Assembly (NCBI GenBank): GCA_039105265.1
Contig: JAPFFF010000005.1
Location: 992,001 to 1,056,000, forward strand
Source of the DNA: Tritrichomonas musculus
Lineage: Eukaryota; Parabasalia; Tritrichomonadida; Tritrichomonadidae
DNA length: 64,000 nt
Direction: 5' to 3'
Below are positions 1-9,876 of this stretch, piece by piece. Numbering within the stretch: position 1 is the stretch's first letter; each line of letters begins with the position of its first letter. The translations under genes were made by a program, and so were the position numbers. Below the pieces are notes generated by a model, which saw only the letters and a program-made list of their open reading frames with translations, was not told where the DNA came from and did not search any database.

Positions 1-2640
1 CTTCTTCTATTTCGCCTATTTCTATTTTGCCAGTTTCATCTATTATATTTTTATCTGTAATATGCGGAATCACTTTATGTGAATATGTTTCTAGTTTATG
101 AAGGCGTGATTTAATTGATGCTGGTAAAATGATCTGAATGTTGTCAAAAGATTTTAGATTTAATGGTACATTTATCGAAAATGATTTCTCTTTTGGCGCT
201 GTCGGAGTATAATTGTAAATGAAATTACTATTTTGAGGAACTAATTGATGTTCGATAACAACTTCTTCTGTAGAAACTGGATTTGCTTCATGATAATGAC
301 TAAATGATTCAAATGTAAATTGTGAAAGTGCTTTTGCATGCTTATAAATGGCATTTGGAATATAAATTGTTGGCTCCGATATAATATTTTTTTTGTTATC
401 AATCTTGTTAAAGTTTAATTCGTCATCCAAATCAATTTCTTCTTCCTCCTCTTCAATTTCAATTATCTCTTTTGCATGAGGAATTTGTTTATGAGAATAT
501 AATTCAAGGCTACGAAGGCGTGCTTCAATTGGTATCTGCAAATAGATTTGAATATTTTCGCATGATTTGATATTTATATGATTTTCTAACTGTATTGCTT
601 TTGATTCTTCTTTTGCTGGTTCATAATTAATAATGAAATTAATATTCTGTGGAATTAATGCATTTTCAATCAGAATATCTTGTGCTGAAATTGCATCTGT
701 TGGATATTGATTGCTTTGGCATTGTTTTGACATAAACATATAAGATGATAAGATATTTATTCGTTTGTTTGTCATGTTTGGAAGATATATTTTTGGTTCT
801 GATAAAATCTTCTTTTCTTTATTAATTACGTTGAACTCCAATTCATCATCTAAATTGATTTCTTCTTCAAATTCTTCTTCTTCTTCCTCAATCATTACTT
901 CTTCTTTAGGCTGAGGGATTTGCTTTTGTGAATATGTTTGGAGCTTATGAAGACGTGCTTTAATCGATGCTGGTAAAATAATTTGTATATTTTCACATAT
1001 TTTTGGATCTATTTGGCTATCTGGATGCGGAGATTTTGTTTTTGGAAATGCTGGTATATAATTGTGAATGAAATTGATGTTTTCTGGGATTAATTTACTT
1101 TCAATGCTGATGTTTTGCTTTGTTATTGGGTTTACTGAAATATGATCATTAGATTCTATTTTAGATGGTAATTGATAAGCTGATAGTTTGCTGATTTTAT
1201 TGCTGATTGTGTTTGGAAGATAAACTTTGGGCTTGCAAATGATTTGATCATCTAAAATGATTTCTTCTTCATATTCTTCTTCCTCCTCTTCAATAACAAT
1301 TTCTTCTTCAATATGAGGAATTTGCTTTTGCGAATATGTTTCAAGATTATGAAGGCGAGATTCATTTGCAAGCGGTAAAGTGATTTGAAGATTGTCTTTC
1401 ATTTGGAGTTCTATATCTGTATTCAATAAAAATTGTGTAGCTTCGTTTGATCCTGGTCTATAATTAAGAATAAAGTTAATATTTTGTGGAATTAGTTTAT
1501 CTTCAATAGCGAAACCTTGTGATGGAAGCGGATCACTTTGAAGTTCATCGTTTTGATATGATTTTGAGTTGAATTCATATGATAAGAGTTTGTTGATATT
1601 TGTATCAATCGTGTTTGGAAGATAAAGAGTTGGTTGTGTGATAATTTTATTTTCTTTGTCGGTAATATTGAATTCTAATTCTTCATCAAGATTAATTTCT
1701 TCTTCATTAATATCCTCTTCTTCCTCTATTTCTATTTCGATGTTATCATTTTTTATTTGTGGAATTTGTTTATGTGAATATGTTTCTAGTTGATGAAGAC
1801 GTGTTTCATTAAAAGATGGTAAAATAATTTGAAGATTATCTTTTAATGCAAGATCTATTGCATTTGTTTCATTTGATTTCGTTTCACAGCCTGGAATATA
1901 ATTGAAAATGAAATTAATGTTTCGTGGAATTAATTTATCTTCAATTGTAATTTCGTGTGATGAAATTGAATCGATTTGGTTTTGATATTCTTGATATGAT
2001 TTTGAGTTAAATTTGTATGATAAAAGCTTGTTGATATTGACACCAAGCGTGTTTGGAAGATAAATATTTGGATCTGTGATTATTTTATTTTCTTTGTTGG
2101 TAACATTGAATTCTAACTCTTCATCCAGATTGGTTTCCTCTTCAATTATATCTTCCTCCTCTTCTTCAATGATTTCTTCTTTATTAAGAGGAATTTGTTT
2201 ATATGAATATGTTTCAAGTTTATGAAGGCGAGTTTTGTTCGATGTTGGCAAAATAATCTTAAGATTATCTTCTGTGTTAAGATCAATCTGTGTATCCAAT
2301 TGAACTGCTTTTGATTCCAAGCCTCGTTGATAATTAATAATGAAATTGATGTTTTGTGGTATTAATTTATCTTCAATGTCAACGTTTGGTGTCAAAATTG
2401 ATCTCTCTGTATCTTTATTGCTTGGCATGAATTTATATGATGAAAGTTTATTGATAATAACGCTAATTGTATTTGGAAGATAAATCTTTGGTTCATATAT
2501 AATTTTATTTCCTTTATTAATGGCAATGAATTCGTCGTCCAAATTGATTTCTTCGTCTATTTCTTCTTCCTCTTCTTCTATTTCAATATTTTCATCTTCT
2601 ATATATGGAATCTGCTTATATGTAAATGCTTCAAGCTTAT
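1..2640 (-). repeat. Seven in-frame tandem repeats of 134-148 codons inside the Sfi1-like gene
   Basis: An anchor encoding (Y/F)-S-x-K-Q-I-P recurs at about 81, 495, 930, 1332, 1776, 2205 and 2622. The spacings are 414, 435, 402, 444, 429 and 417 bp, all multiples of three. Each unit reads, in protein order: a motif ending IEDKLIPQN-x-NFIFNY, a variable part, ILP-x-S-x-x-TRLHKLE-x-YS-x-KQIP, a run of glutamates, NLD(D/E)ELEFN, and IYLPNTI-x-x-x-INKLLSYKF. The copies have diverged but all keep frame, so they are under protein-level constraint. The array continues past the left edge. Confidence 0.9.
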
Positions 2641-5191
2641 GAATACGTGTTTTGATTGATTTTGGTAAAATGATTTGGATGCTGTCAAATGACTTGAGAT
2701 TCATTGGCTGATCTAATAAATTTGAATTCATTTCTAATGCAGCTGGTTTGTAGTTGAAAATGAATCCATTATTTTGTGGAATTAATTTATCTTCAATAAC
2801 GATTTCTTGCTGTGAAGTCTGATTTGAATTTCCTCTGTTTTTGCTTTTAATCTTATTCAATTTTGGAACGAATGAGAAAGTGCTGATGTTATTTATTGAT
2901 TGTCTTATTCTCGTGAAATTCTTTGCAGAATTTAGAATTATTGAATCGAATATTGACGAATCAAAGTTGATTTGATAATCATTTGTTGCTTGACGAGCGT
3001 TTGGTATTGTTTTATATAGTAGCAAATGACCAATGTCTGGCTTTTTCAGATCAAATGACAATGATTTATCTAATTTGTTTTCCTTCTGAATTAAAGAATC
3101 ATCATCAATCTCAAAAACTCGTTCTGATTGAAATGAATTTATTAATGATAATGAGTCGGTAGAAAAGATTTGCAACTTTGGAATTCGAATTGGGATTCTG
3201 TTTGTATAATCAATATTGTATTTATCTGCATTTTGTTTTACTTTGATTGATGATGGTCTTATTCGCTTTAAGTATCGGATGCATTTTGCATCAATTGGAA
3301 GTTCGACAAGATTGAGTTCTTTAAATTTAAATTGCTTAGAAACATTGCGTGCAGCCTTATTAATTTGAGTTCTATTTTTTGGTTTAAACTTCAATGAAAT
3401 TGCTTTATTATATAAAAATGAAAACGTTCTAATCAATTTATCATTAACAAGACACTCATTAAAGTCACCTTCTCTTTGAAATTCGTCAACAAAATTAATT
3501 GATTTCATTGAGTTTCTTAAAAAGTCTTCTGAAAAAGCAGTGTCAATTTCATGTTCAGGTTCAGGTTCACCAAATGGTGAATTATATAATTGCTTAAACA
3601 AATCATCAACAGGGATTCGAAGTTTAATTTTTGGCTTAATTGAGTTTGCATATGATTTGTCAATTTTTCTAATTTGTTTTGATGTTGATGTGAAGTGAAG
3701 TGAATTATTCAAAATTTTTGATGGTATTTCAATTTGAGGGAGAATCAAATTGAATTGATTAACAGAAATTTCGGAAATTTTGGAAATTCTTTTCATCTGT
3801 AGATCCTTTCTAAAATGATAAACGTTAGATAGCAAGTCAAATGTTTGTCCTTCAACGTTATAAAAGTGCTTGTAACCGTCTAAAGAGAAATCGAGCGAAT
3901 TCATTCTGACTTGAATCATCATTTTCGGAAATTCGACGGTTTGATAAGTCAGTTTTTTGGCTATTCGTCGCCATTTGATGAATTGATGATATAAGAATTG
4001 TTTCCTTTTTTCTTTCTTTGCTAAAAATATTCGAAAATTGTTTTGAATTGTTCTTGCTGCCGAATTTGTCACTGAAAAGTAGAATTCATTCACCGACTTT
4101 TTGAATGAAATCCTCATAAATCGTCTTGAGAACTTGGATGTGATAGTAAAATCTTTCCACTGAATTAAAAACTTCTTTAATAATTCTTTGTTAAATTTAT
4201 CTGTTAATTTTTCTTGATATCTATCAAAAACATTTTGAATAGAATCAAGATGAACTTTTTGAATATAAATTCTAATAAATCTTTTGAAATCATTTTTCCT
4301 TAGATATGAATCGTGCATGCTTTTCACAACATTGTTTTTATGCGTATATAATAATGTATTTGACCAATTGTTCCAAAATCGTCGATATTTAATACGATTA
4401 CTTGATTTTTCAAGATTTCGTCTTTTAATATAATCGCAATAATTAAAAGTTATGCGTTGCCAGTTTTTCTGTAATCGAAAATGAATTAAATGCGATTCGA
4501 CAACATTTAAAAATAAGCAGTGATATAAATGAAACCATTTTCTCCTTATCTCTAAATTATATTGATATGCAATTAAATTGTCGTGTCGTGTTTGTGCAAT
4601 TAGGTCATTTGCAAAAGTTTGCCATTTCTCGTTAAGATAACTTCTATAATTCAAAGCATTTGAATATTGCTCTTTCCATTTTTCGAAATGATTTTTGGTA
4701 ATTTGTTTGTTATTCTCGACTATAAATGCGTCTAAAACATTATCAATTATCGATTCTCGTAAAAGTTTTTGAGATAAAAATTGCCATTTTAATTGATGTT
4801 CGTCGCGATATTCTTTATGTAATTCATTAAGAAATGGTTCCATAATGGTGTGATAACCGGTATGTTTTGCTTCATGTACAAAATAAAACCATTCATAGCG
4901 ATATTTCCAACGATGAAAATAACGTTTAACTTTTCGTTCTAATAAAGTATTATAATTTTGATTAAGTTTGTATAATTTTTTTGCATATAAAATATTGTAA
5001 TTTCTGTTCTCTCTTCGGGCTAATGATCCCCATTTTATTCGTAACTCAATTCTATTTGCTAAATAGTAAATATTATCTACTCGTTTAGTAATATCAATGC
5101 GCCTTGGAATTGGTTGAGATTTTGTACTATTATAATCATGATATCCTCTTGAAGAAGTGCTGAGCCCAAGTGTGAGTGTGTCGAATAGCAT
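1..5191 (-). CDS. Giant Sfi1-like (centrin-binding-type) protein with acidic tandem repeats, 3' end outside window
   Basis: The frame is open from an ATG at 5191 to the left edge, at least 1730 residues with no stop seen. The N-terminal 420 residues are basic and aromatic and carry several F-x2-W motifs followed by K/R: FHRWK near residue 92, HFEKWK near 167, FWNNWS near 270, FLIQWK near 340 and FIKWRR near 402. An IQ-like stretch (AARTIQNNFRIFLAKK) lies just before the last one. Such motifs typify Sfi1-family centrin-binding helices, although the spacing here is looser than the usual 33 residues or so. A poorly conserved middle follows, then seven acidic repeats (separate entry). I infer a basal-body or centrin-fibre scaffold; a different W-rich coiled scaffold is the alternative. 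The gene is divergent from the TRAPPC8-like gene. Confidence 0.75.
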   Translation of the reverse strand, partial: MLFDTLTLGLSTSSRGYHDYNSTKSQPIPRRIDITKRVDNIYYLANRIELRIKWGSLARRENRNYNILYAKKLYKLNQNYNTLLERKVKRYFHRWKYRYEWFYFVHEAKHTGYHTIMEPFLNELHKEYRDEHQLKWQFLSQKLLRESIIDNVLDAFIVENNKQITKNHFEKWKEQYSNALNYRSYLNEKWQTFANDLIAQTRHDNLIAYQYNLEIRRKWFHLYHCLFLNVVESHLIHFRLQKNWQRITFNYCDYIKRRNLEKSSNRIKYRRFWNNWSNTLLYTHKNNVVKSMHDSYLRKNDFKRFIRIYIQKVHLDSIQNVFDRYQEKLTDKFNKELLKKFLIQWKDFTITSKFSRRFMRISFKKSVNEFYFSVTNSAARTIQNNFRIFLAKKEKRKQFLYHQFIKWRRIAKKLTYQTVEFPKMMIQVRMNSLDFSLDGYKHFYNVEGQTFDLLSNVYHFRKDLQMKRISKISEISVNQFNLILPQIEIPSKILNNSLHFTSTSKQIRKIDKSYANSIKPKIKLRIPVDDLFKQLYNSPFGEPEPEHEIDTAFSEDFLRNSMKSINFVDEFQREGDFNECLVNDKLIRTFSFLYNKAISLKFKPKNRTQINKAARNVSKQFKFKELNLVELPIDAKCIRYLKRIRPSSIKVKQNADKYNIDYTNRIPIRIPKLQIFSTDSLSLINSFQSERVFEIDDDSLIQKENKLDKSLSFDLKKPDIGHLLLYKTIPNARQATNDYQINFDSSIFDSIILNSAKNFTRIRQSINNISTFSFVPKLNKIKSKNRGNSNQTSQQEIVIEDKLIPQNNGFIFNYKPAALEMNSNLLDQPMNLKSFDSIQIILPKSIKTRIHKLEAFTYKQIPYIEDENIEIEEEEEEIDEEINLDDEFIAINKGNKIIYEPKIYLPNTISVIINKLSSYKFMPSNKDTERSILTPNVDIEDKLIPQNINFIINYQRGLESKAVQLDTQIDLNTEDNLKIILPTSNKTRLHKLETYSYKQIPLNKEEIIEEEEEDIIEEETNLDEELEFNVTNKENKIITDPNIYLPNTLGVNINKLLSYKFNSKSYQEYQNQIDSISSHEITIEDKLIPRNINFIFNYIPGCETKSNETNAIDLALKDNLQIILPSFNETRLHQLETYSHKQIPQIKNDNIEIEIEEEEDINEEEINLDEELEFNITDKENKIITQPTLYLPNTIDTNINKLLSYEFNSKSYQNDELQSDPLPSQGFAIEDKLIPQNINFILNYRPGSNEATQFLLNTDIELQMKDNLQITLPLANESRLHNLETYSQKQIPHIEEEIVIEEEEEEYEEEIILDDQIICKPKVYLPNTISNKISKLSAYQLPSKIESNDHISVNPITKQNISIESKLIPENINFIHNYIPAFPKTKSPHPDSQIDPKICENIQIILPASIKARLHKLQTYSQKQIPQPKEEVMIEEEEEEFEEEINLDDELEFNVINKEKKILSEPKIYLPNMTNKRINILSSYMFMSKQCQSNQYPTDAISAQDILIENALIPQNINFIINYEPAKEESKAIQLENHINIKSCENIQIYLQIPIEARLRSLELYSHKQIPHAKEIIEIEEEEEEIDLDDELNFNKIDNKKNIISEPTIYIPNAIYKHAKALSQFTFESFSHYHEANPVSTEEVVIEHQLVPQNSNFIYNYTPTAPKEKSFSINVPLNLKSFDNIQIILPASIKSRLHKLETYSHKVIPHITDKNIIDETGKIEIGEIEE

Positions 5192-5611
5192 TTTTGGGTG
5201 AGGGACGTTTATTAATTTGATTCATAATGAAAATTTTTACTAAAATTTTAGAATATTTTAAGTATTTGAGCTAAAAAATAAATATAAATACTAATATATC
5301 ATAAATAATTACTTTAGTTATTAAAATATTGAAATAATTTATAAAATATTATTTTAGAATGAGGATTCCAATGAAATAAGAGTTGAAAAAAAATGATCAC
5401 AATTTTAATCGTTATTTTTCACAAATTGAAATCTAATTATTTGAGTTTATCTTTGATATTTAACAGTAAAAGAATAATTATTTTAAAAAATAAAATTATG
5501 TTTGTTTTTTACATTAAAATTCAATTTTAATTATAAGTTTAAATAAAAATATATATATATTTAGATAAATAATCATTTTTTTTAAGTATATATAAGCATT
5601 TTATTTTTAGA

Positions 5612-5735
5612 AACCATAATACTTTGGATGGATACATCCAAATCCACTTATAACTTTGAAAATAAGTTTGTGCTGGCAGAATTAGATCTTGGTAAGGTGA
5701 CTTCCCTGGAATGTGTAGTGTAACTTCTTTTTTAA
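5612..5735. ncRNA. Candidate structured non-coding RNA island (unclassified)
   Basis: About 120 bp of clearly higher G+C stand out in an A+T desert and carry no convincing frame. On the + strand there is a five-pair hairpin GGATG-GATA-CATCC at about 5627-5640 and a six-pair stem ACTTAT/ATAAGT at about 5647-5668. A mixed-composition stretch with GGTAAGGTGACTTCCC and TGGAATGTGTAGTG follows, then a T-rich tract. I compared it by eye with U1, U2, U4, U5, U6, SRP, RNase P/MRP and tRNA consensus boxes and could not assign it. It may be a small RNA gene or an ancient repeat fragment. Confidence 0.25.
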
Positions 5736-6011
5736 TATGATTTATGAATAAAATATCTTCTCATGTACAAAATAAAATTTTTATTTCTGAAAATAAAATA
5801 TACAAAAAATTCAAATTTTCTAAATTAGTCATAACATTTAATTATATAAAAGTATATAGCAAATAAAAAATCAGTTTTAAATATCATAATGCTATATAGT
5901 TAGAGATATCATAATATCCAAAACTTTCAAATATCTAATTGCTTATTTTTATCGTAAAGGTCAATTTTTACCATCTTTTCAATTTTTTTCAATATTAACA
6001 TACATTAGAAA

Positions 6012-6016
6012 TCATT
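6012..6016 (+). promoter_or_regulatory. Initiator element (Inr) of the TRAPPC8-like gene
   Basis: TCATT matches the trichomonad initiator TCA+1Y(T/A). Transcription from the A at 6014 would give an 8-nt leader before the ATG at 6022, which is normal for trichomonads. Confidence 0.5.
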
Positions 6017-6021
6017 TATTC

Positions 6022-9000
6022 ATGAACACCGCACTACCTTTTCATAATCTCGAACCCAGAAAATACATTCCACGACGATATTCACCATTGTTTATTACTG
6101 TTGTTGAAGATGATGTTGAATCCTTATTTCAATATTGTGGACTAACTTTTACTGATTTTTTTGCTGCCTTGGCTGCACAAGAAAACCCGCCAATCAGAGT
6201 TATGAATTCTTCTTCTGTTCAACAAGAAACGCAAGATTCTTTCTTCAATCGTGTTTCTAACGATACAACAATGTTTAGCCAATCTTTTATTTTTGCAGAA
6301 TATGAAGAAAAAGATACAACAGTTCCTCAGCTTGCGCCTGTTCCTGGTAGATTTCCAAGTGAATTTCATTATCCTTCTCCATTATCAATGAGGCCTCCTT
6401 GGTATACTGGCATGATTGAAAATTTATTGCAATCAATGCAATTTTCAGATTTTAATTTTTGTGATTTGCCAGCATGTATTATTTACGCTACTTTAAGTGG
6501 TACAAATTTGCCTTTAAAAAAAGTCGATGAAGTTCGAAAATCAATTCCATTTCCAAATTGGATGCTCGAATTTGTAACTGATATTCCAATTATTCGAATT
6601 GTTGTTTATGACGGTCTTCTTGTATCAAAGCCGCCAAGTGATGTCAATGCACCTAGAGGAGCTTTTGCTCAAGTTATTGGACTTTGTTTCCGATCCAGAA
6701 GAATGAATACAGCAGGTGCTATTGATCCTGTTGATCTTCGTAATCTTTTCAGGTATGATGAGCATCTTTCTCAAAATCCTCAATTTTGTGGATTTTTGAG
6801 TAATACTGATCTTGAAAGATGTCGCGCTGTCGTTAAAAATGTTTATCAAACTTCAATGGCATATATTGAGCAATCATTAAAAACATATCAATTACAAATA
6901 GAAAACGCAAAAAAGCTTAATAATAGAGTTAAAGGATGGTTTAATAACAAAGCGCCCGATCGTGTCACGCAGCATCTTCAAGTTCCATGGAGAAAGATAT
7001 TATACGTTATTGTTGGATCATTTCAAATGCTAATGGGTCGATATGAATTAGCTAAAAAGAATTTACTTCATTTTAATACTTCAATTCATGACGGGCGTTT
7101 TCCTGAACTTCGTATTTTTTCATCTTTTCAAGCTGCAATGGCTTCTGTCATGCTTCCTGATGGAATGAAATCATTTAAAGAAATTCTTGATGATGTAATT
7201 ATTAACATTCAGCAAGCTCGTTCAATCCGCTTTTTATTAATGGCACCTCTTTTAGGTATTGAATTCAATGATTTTGAATCAACTAATTCATTATTCCGAG
7301 CAAATGAAGCAATTCGATTGTGTGAAGTTGGAATTCGAAAAATTTCAGCTTTGTGGACTGGAAACATGCCGAAGAAAAGTCTATTTCTCGCATTTTTCTT
7401 TGAACGTTATGCTGGTCTCCTTCGCAAGAATCGAGTCAGTTTATTACAGACAGCACGTGCTGCTATACTTTATAAACAAGCAGATCAAACTGCACATTCA
7501 TTAAGATGCTATATTTGGCTTTTCCGTTCATTACCCAGAAATAGCTGGGTACTTCTTTATCAAGAAGTCTGGCTTGAGAAAGCTGTAGCTCTTTGCCAAT
7601 TATCTCAATGGTCAAGAGCATTAAATGCTTGTAAAGATCTTCTTGCTCTCCCAGACCTCGATAAACGTCTTCATGAACGTGTTATTTCACAATTTTGGAC
7701 GCCGTTTAACGATTCAACCCTTGATAAGAAGAATCTGCATATTCAGATTAATTCACTTCTTGAAGTCAAATCATTGACAATGACAGACAAAACTCATCCA
7801 AGTTATTGGGGTCTTCCTGAGGCTGAGTTTGATACAATGATTAAAGAATTTGATCAATACGTAAGACAAAAAATTTCAAGAACAACTAGTGTATCATTTG
7901 ACTCATGGTATGATGAAGAAGATGAAAATCTTCATTACAATAAATCAAAAGCAATCAGAACTGTAGGAGTTGGAACTCAGCTAATTTTAACGATAGAATT
8001 ATATAATCGATATAAATTTTCTGTTCATCTTGACCGAGCTATATTAAATGCAACATATGAAGGGAAAGCAAAAGAAGAGAAGAATTTTGAAATGGAAGAA
8101 GTAAGAGGAAAAGATATCCCAGGCTTTACAAGAGAGACAACCAAATTATCCTTTAAATTTCTTCCTCTTTCCGAAGGACAATATACAGTTAATTCATTTA
8201 CCAAGAATTATTGGGGTTATGTAGACACAGTTGTTGATTGTGGTCCACTTGTCTTTAATGCTGTCAAAGATGTTCCTATGTTAAAGATGGAGATTGATGA
8301 CTTCCCAGAAGAATCCCTTACTTCTCAATGTTACGAATTCTATATTAATGTCACCAATATCGGCAACACTGTTGTTGATACCTTTTTGATAATCTACGAC
8401 CATCCCAATTCAATTGTTTCTTCCGAATACAGAACAACGAGTTTAGGTAGTGTAAACTTTTTAACCGTGCACCATGAACTAATGCCAATGCAATCAACTA
8501 CTATTGAGCTTAATCTTTGGATTGAACATCCAGGTGAGACTGTTTATCACTTCTGTATAGCATCAAACGGCTTAAGGTGTGCGTTTGACAAGAAATCCAT
8601 AAAAGCATCGCCCATTTCCAAAGTTGATTCGGTAATTCTCAGAAAATCGAATGATAGCGGAAATCTGACTTTTCAATGTTCAATTACTTCACTTATTGAT
8701 AATCTTTCAATTGTTGGTGTTATTGACGATCAAAGTCGTTATCTGAAACTAATTGGTATACCAGATGATAATCCTGTTCTTAACAAAGGGGAGTCAATTT
8801 CAATTGTTGGTTTCACAAAAGATTTTGATCCATCATCAGAAACCGCTGAAGCCTGGCGAACCAAGTTAATGGGAGATCGGCCTCTCGCCATTCTCTATGA
8901 AATTGAAGGAAACAGTTTTTACGCCCAAGAAACATTAAAATTAGGCACAATTCAATTACCAAAACGAATAAAAATTGAAATTCCTCCTGAAGTTACTATT

Positions 9001-9477
9001 GAAAGTGAAGATGGCTTTGAAAAAGTGAATTGTAAGATTTCTTGGCTTGATCCACCAGACGACGACTCTTTCTTATACGTCCAACCAGGGCCGATTAATT
9101 TTATAGATGATCAGGAAGGAAAAGCGTCGAGAGAATCGTCCATCCATGGATCTTTTGCAAGTAGCAACAGTAACAACAGCTTGAAAACAGGTCAAGGTAT
9201 TTATTCATCAAAGAACGGTTCTATTCTTCCTTCATCAGCATCCAATTTGGTAACAAGAATTGAGATTCCTTCTAGAAATATTGTGAATGGCTGTAGATGG
9301 TTTGGAGCAGTAAGAAAGCTGTTGTCTAAAGAAAATGACTTTCAAGCGGATATCACTTTTATTGCTCAACAAGATGGTGTCTACAAATTCCCTGTAGTGT
9401 ATACCTCTTCTTCACCTGACTTTTCTTTCTCAACTCCAATTCATTATACACAGACTGTTCATATTATTTCAAAATAA
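6022..9477 (+). CDS. TRAPPC8/Trs85-like subunit of the TRAPP tethering complex
   Basis: 1151 residues. TRAPPC8/Trs85 is the scaffold subunit of TRAPP III, the Rab1/Ypt1 exchange factor acting in ER-Golgi traffic and autophagy. The N-terminus (YSPLFITVVEDD...CGLTFTDFFAAL) has the family's opening pattern. The block near residues 150-200 (DLPACIIYATLSG...PNWMLEF...IPIIRIVVYDG) matches the longin-like segment shared by TRAPPC8 proteins. A helical, TPR-like middle follows (residues about 320-560), including an LMGRYELAKKNLLHF repeat. The C-terminal half is beta-rich, as expected for the Ig-like domains of large TRAPP subunits. Residues about 1035-1060 are low-complexity S/N. Length is close to the family norm. 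A TRAPPC13-like gene lies at 59600, which supports a TRAPP III in this organism. Confidence 0.72.
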   Translation: MNTALPFHNLEPRKYIPRRYSPLFITVVEDDVESLFQYCGLTFTDFFAALAAQENPPIRVMNSSSVQQETQDSFFNRVSNDTTMFSQSFIFAEYEEKDTTVPQLAPVPGRFPSEFHYPSPLSMRPPWYTGMIENLLQSMQFSDFNFCDLPACIIYATLSGTNLPLKKVDEVRKSIPFPNWMLEFVTDIPIIRIVVYDGLLVSKPPSDVNAPRGAFAQVIGLCFRSRRMNTAGAIDPVDLRNLFRYDEHLSQNPQFCGFLSNTDLERCRAVVKNVYQTSMAYIEQSLKTYQLQIENAKKLNNRVKGWFNNKAPDRVTQHLQVPWRKILYVIVGSFQMLMGRYELAKKNLLHFNTSIHDGRFPELRIFSSFQAAMASVMLPDGMKSFKEILDDVIINIQQARSIRFLLMAPLLGIEFNDFESTNSLFRANEAIRLCEVGIRKISALWTGNMPKKSLFLAFFFERYAGLLRKNRVSLLQTARAAILYKQADQTAHSLRCYIWLFRSLPRNSWVLLYQEVWLEKAVALCQLSQWSRALNACKDLLALPDLDKRLHERVISQFWTPFNDSTLDKKNLHIQINSLLEVKSLTMTDKTHPSYWGLPEAEFDTMIKEFDQYVRQKISRTTSVSFDSWYDEEDENLHYNKSKAIRTVGVGTQLILTIELYNRYKFSVHLDRAILNATYEGKAKEEKNFEMEEVRGKDIPGFTRETTKLSFKFLPLSEGQYTVNSFTKNYWGYVDTVVDCGPLVFNAVKDVPMLKMEIDDFPEESLTSQCYEFYINVTNIGNTVVDTFLIIYDHPNSIVSSEYRTTSLGSVNFLTVHHELMPMQSTTIELNLWIEHPGETVYHFCIASNGLRCAFDKKSIKASPISKVDSVILRKSNDSGNLTFQCSITSLIDNLSIVGVIDDQSRYLKLIGIPDDNPVLNKGESISIVGFTKDFDPSSETAEAWRTKLMGDRPLAILYEIEGNSFYAQETLKLGTIQLPKRIKIEIPPEVTIESEDGFEKVNCKISWLDPPDDDSFLYVQPGPINFIDDQEGKASRESSIHGSFASSNSNNSLKTGQGIYSSKNGSILPSSASNLVTRIEIPSRNIVNGCRWFGAVRKLLSKENDFQADITFIAQQDGVYKFPVVYTSSSPDFSFSTPIHYTQTVHIISK

Positions 9478-9876
9478 AATTATATCTTTTTTTGTCTACG
9501 AATTAGAGCAAATTCTTTTTTTTTTTTTTTTAATAAATGTTAATGAAGATTATTAATAAATCTTTTAAATCTATTTGCTATTCTATTGAATTATCTATAA
9601 TTGTAGATTTGAGTGATTTTGATTTTGTATGATTTGTTTATAACATGATTTTAAAATCAAATTCGGATTTTTTTTTTGTTTTTTTGTTTTGAAATTTATA
9701 AAGTTGTATTTGGGATCAAAGATGGATAATGATAAAGTGATTGTTATGCATTGTATTTGGATTATTGTGGAAAGCCAAAGAGGATTTTTATACTAAATGA
9801 AATTTGAATGGTTTACAAACTACGTTTCTACGATCAAAGATCCTGATTTTTTGAATGGTCATTTGGGTTATGAAAC
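9478..9876. other. Intergenic A+T-rich spacer
   Basis: Poly-T and poly-A runs only, apart from the initiator just before the ankyrin gene. Confidence 0.7.
9859..9863 (+). promoter_or_regulatory. Initiator element (Inr) of the ankyrin gene
   Basis: TCATT with the candidate start A at 9861, giving a 16-nt leader before the ATG at 9877. Confidence 0.45.

Larger units (their letters stand above)
5192..6021. other. Divergent intergenic region between the Sfi1-like and TRAPPC8-like genes
   Basis: 830 bp of mostly A+T with long homopolymer runs, between two starts that point away from each other. No protein frame of note. One unusual island at 5612-5735 is listed separately. Confidence 0.7.
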
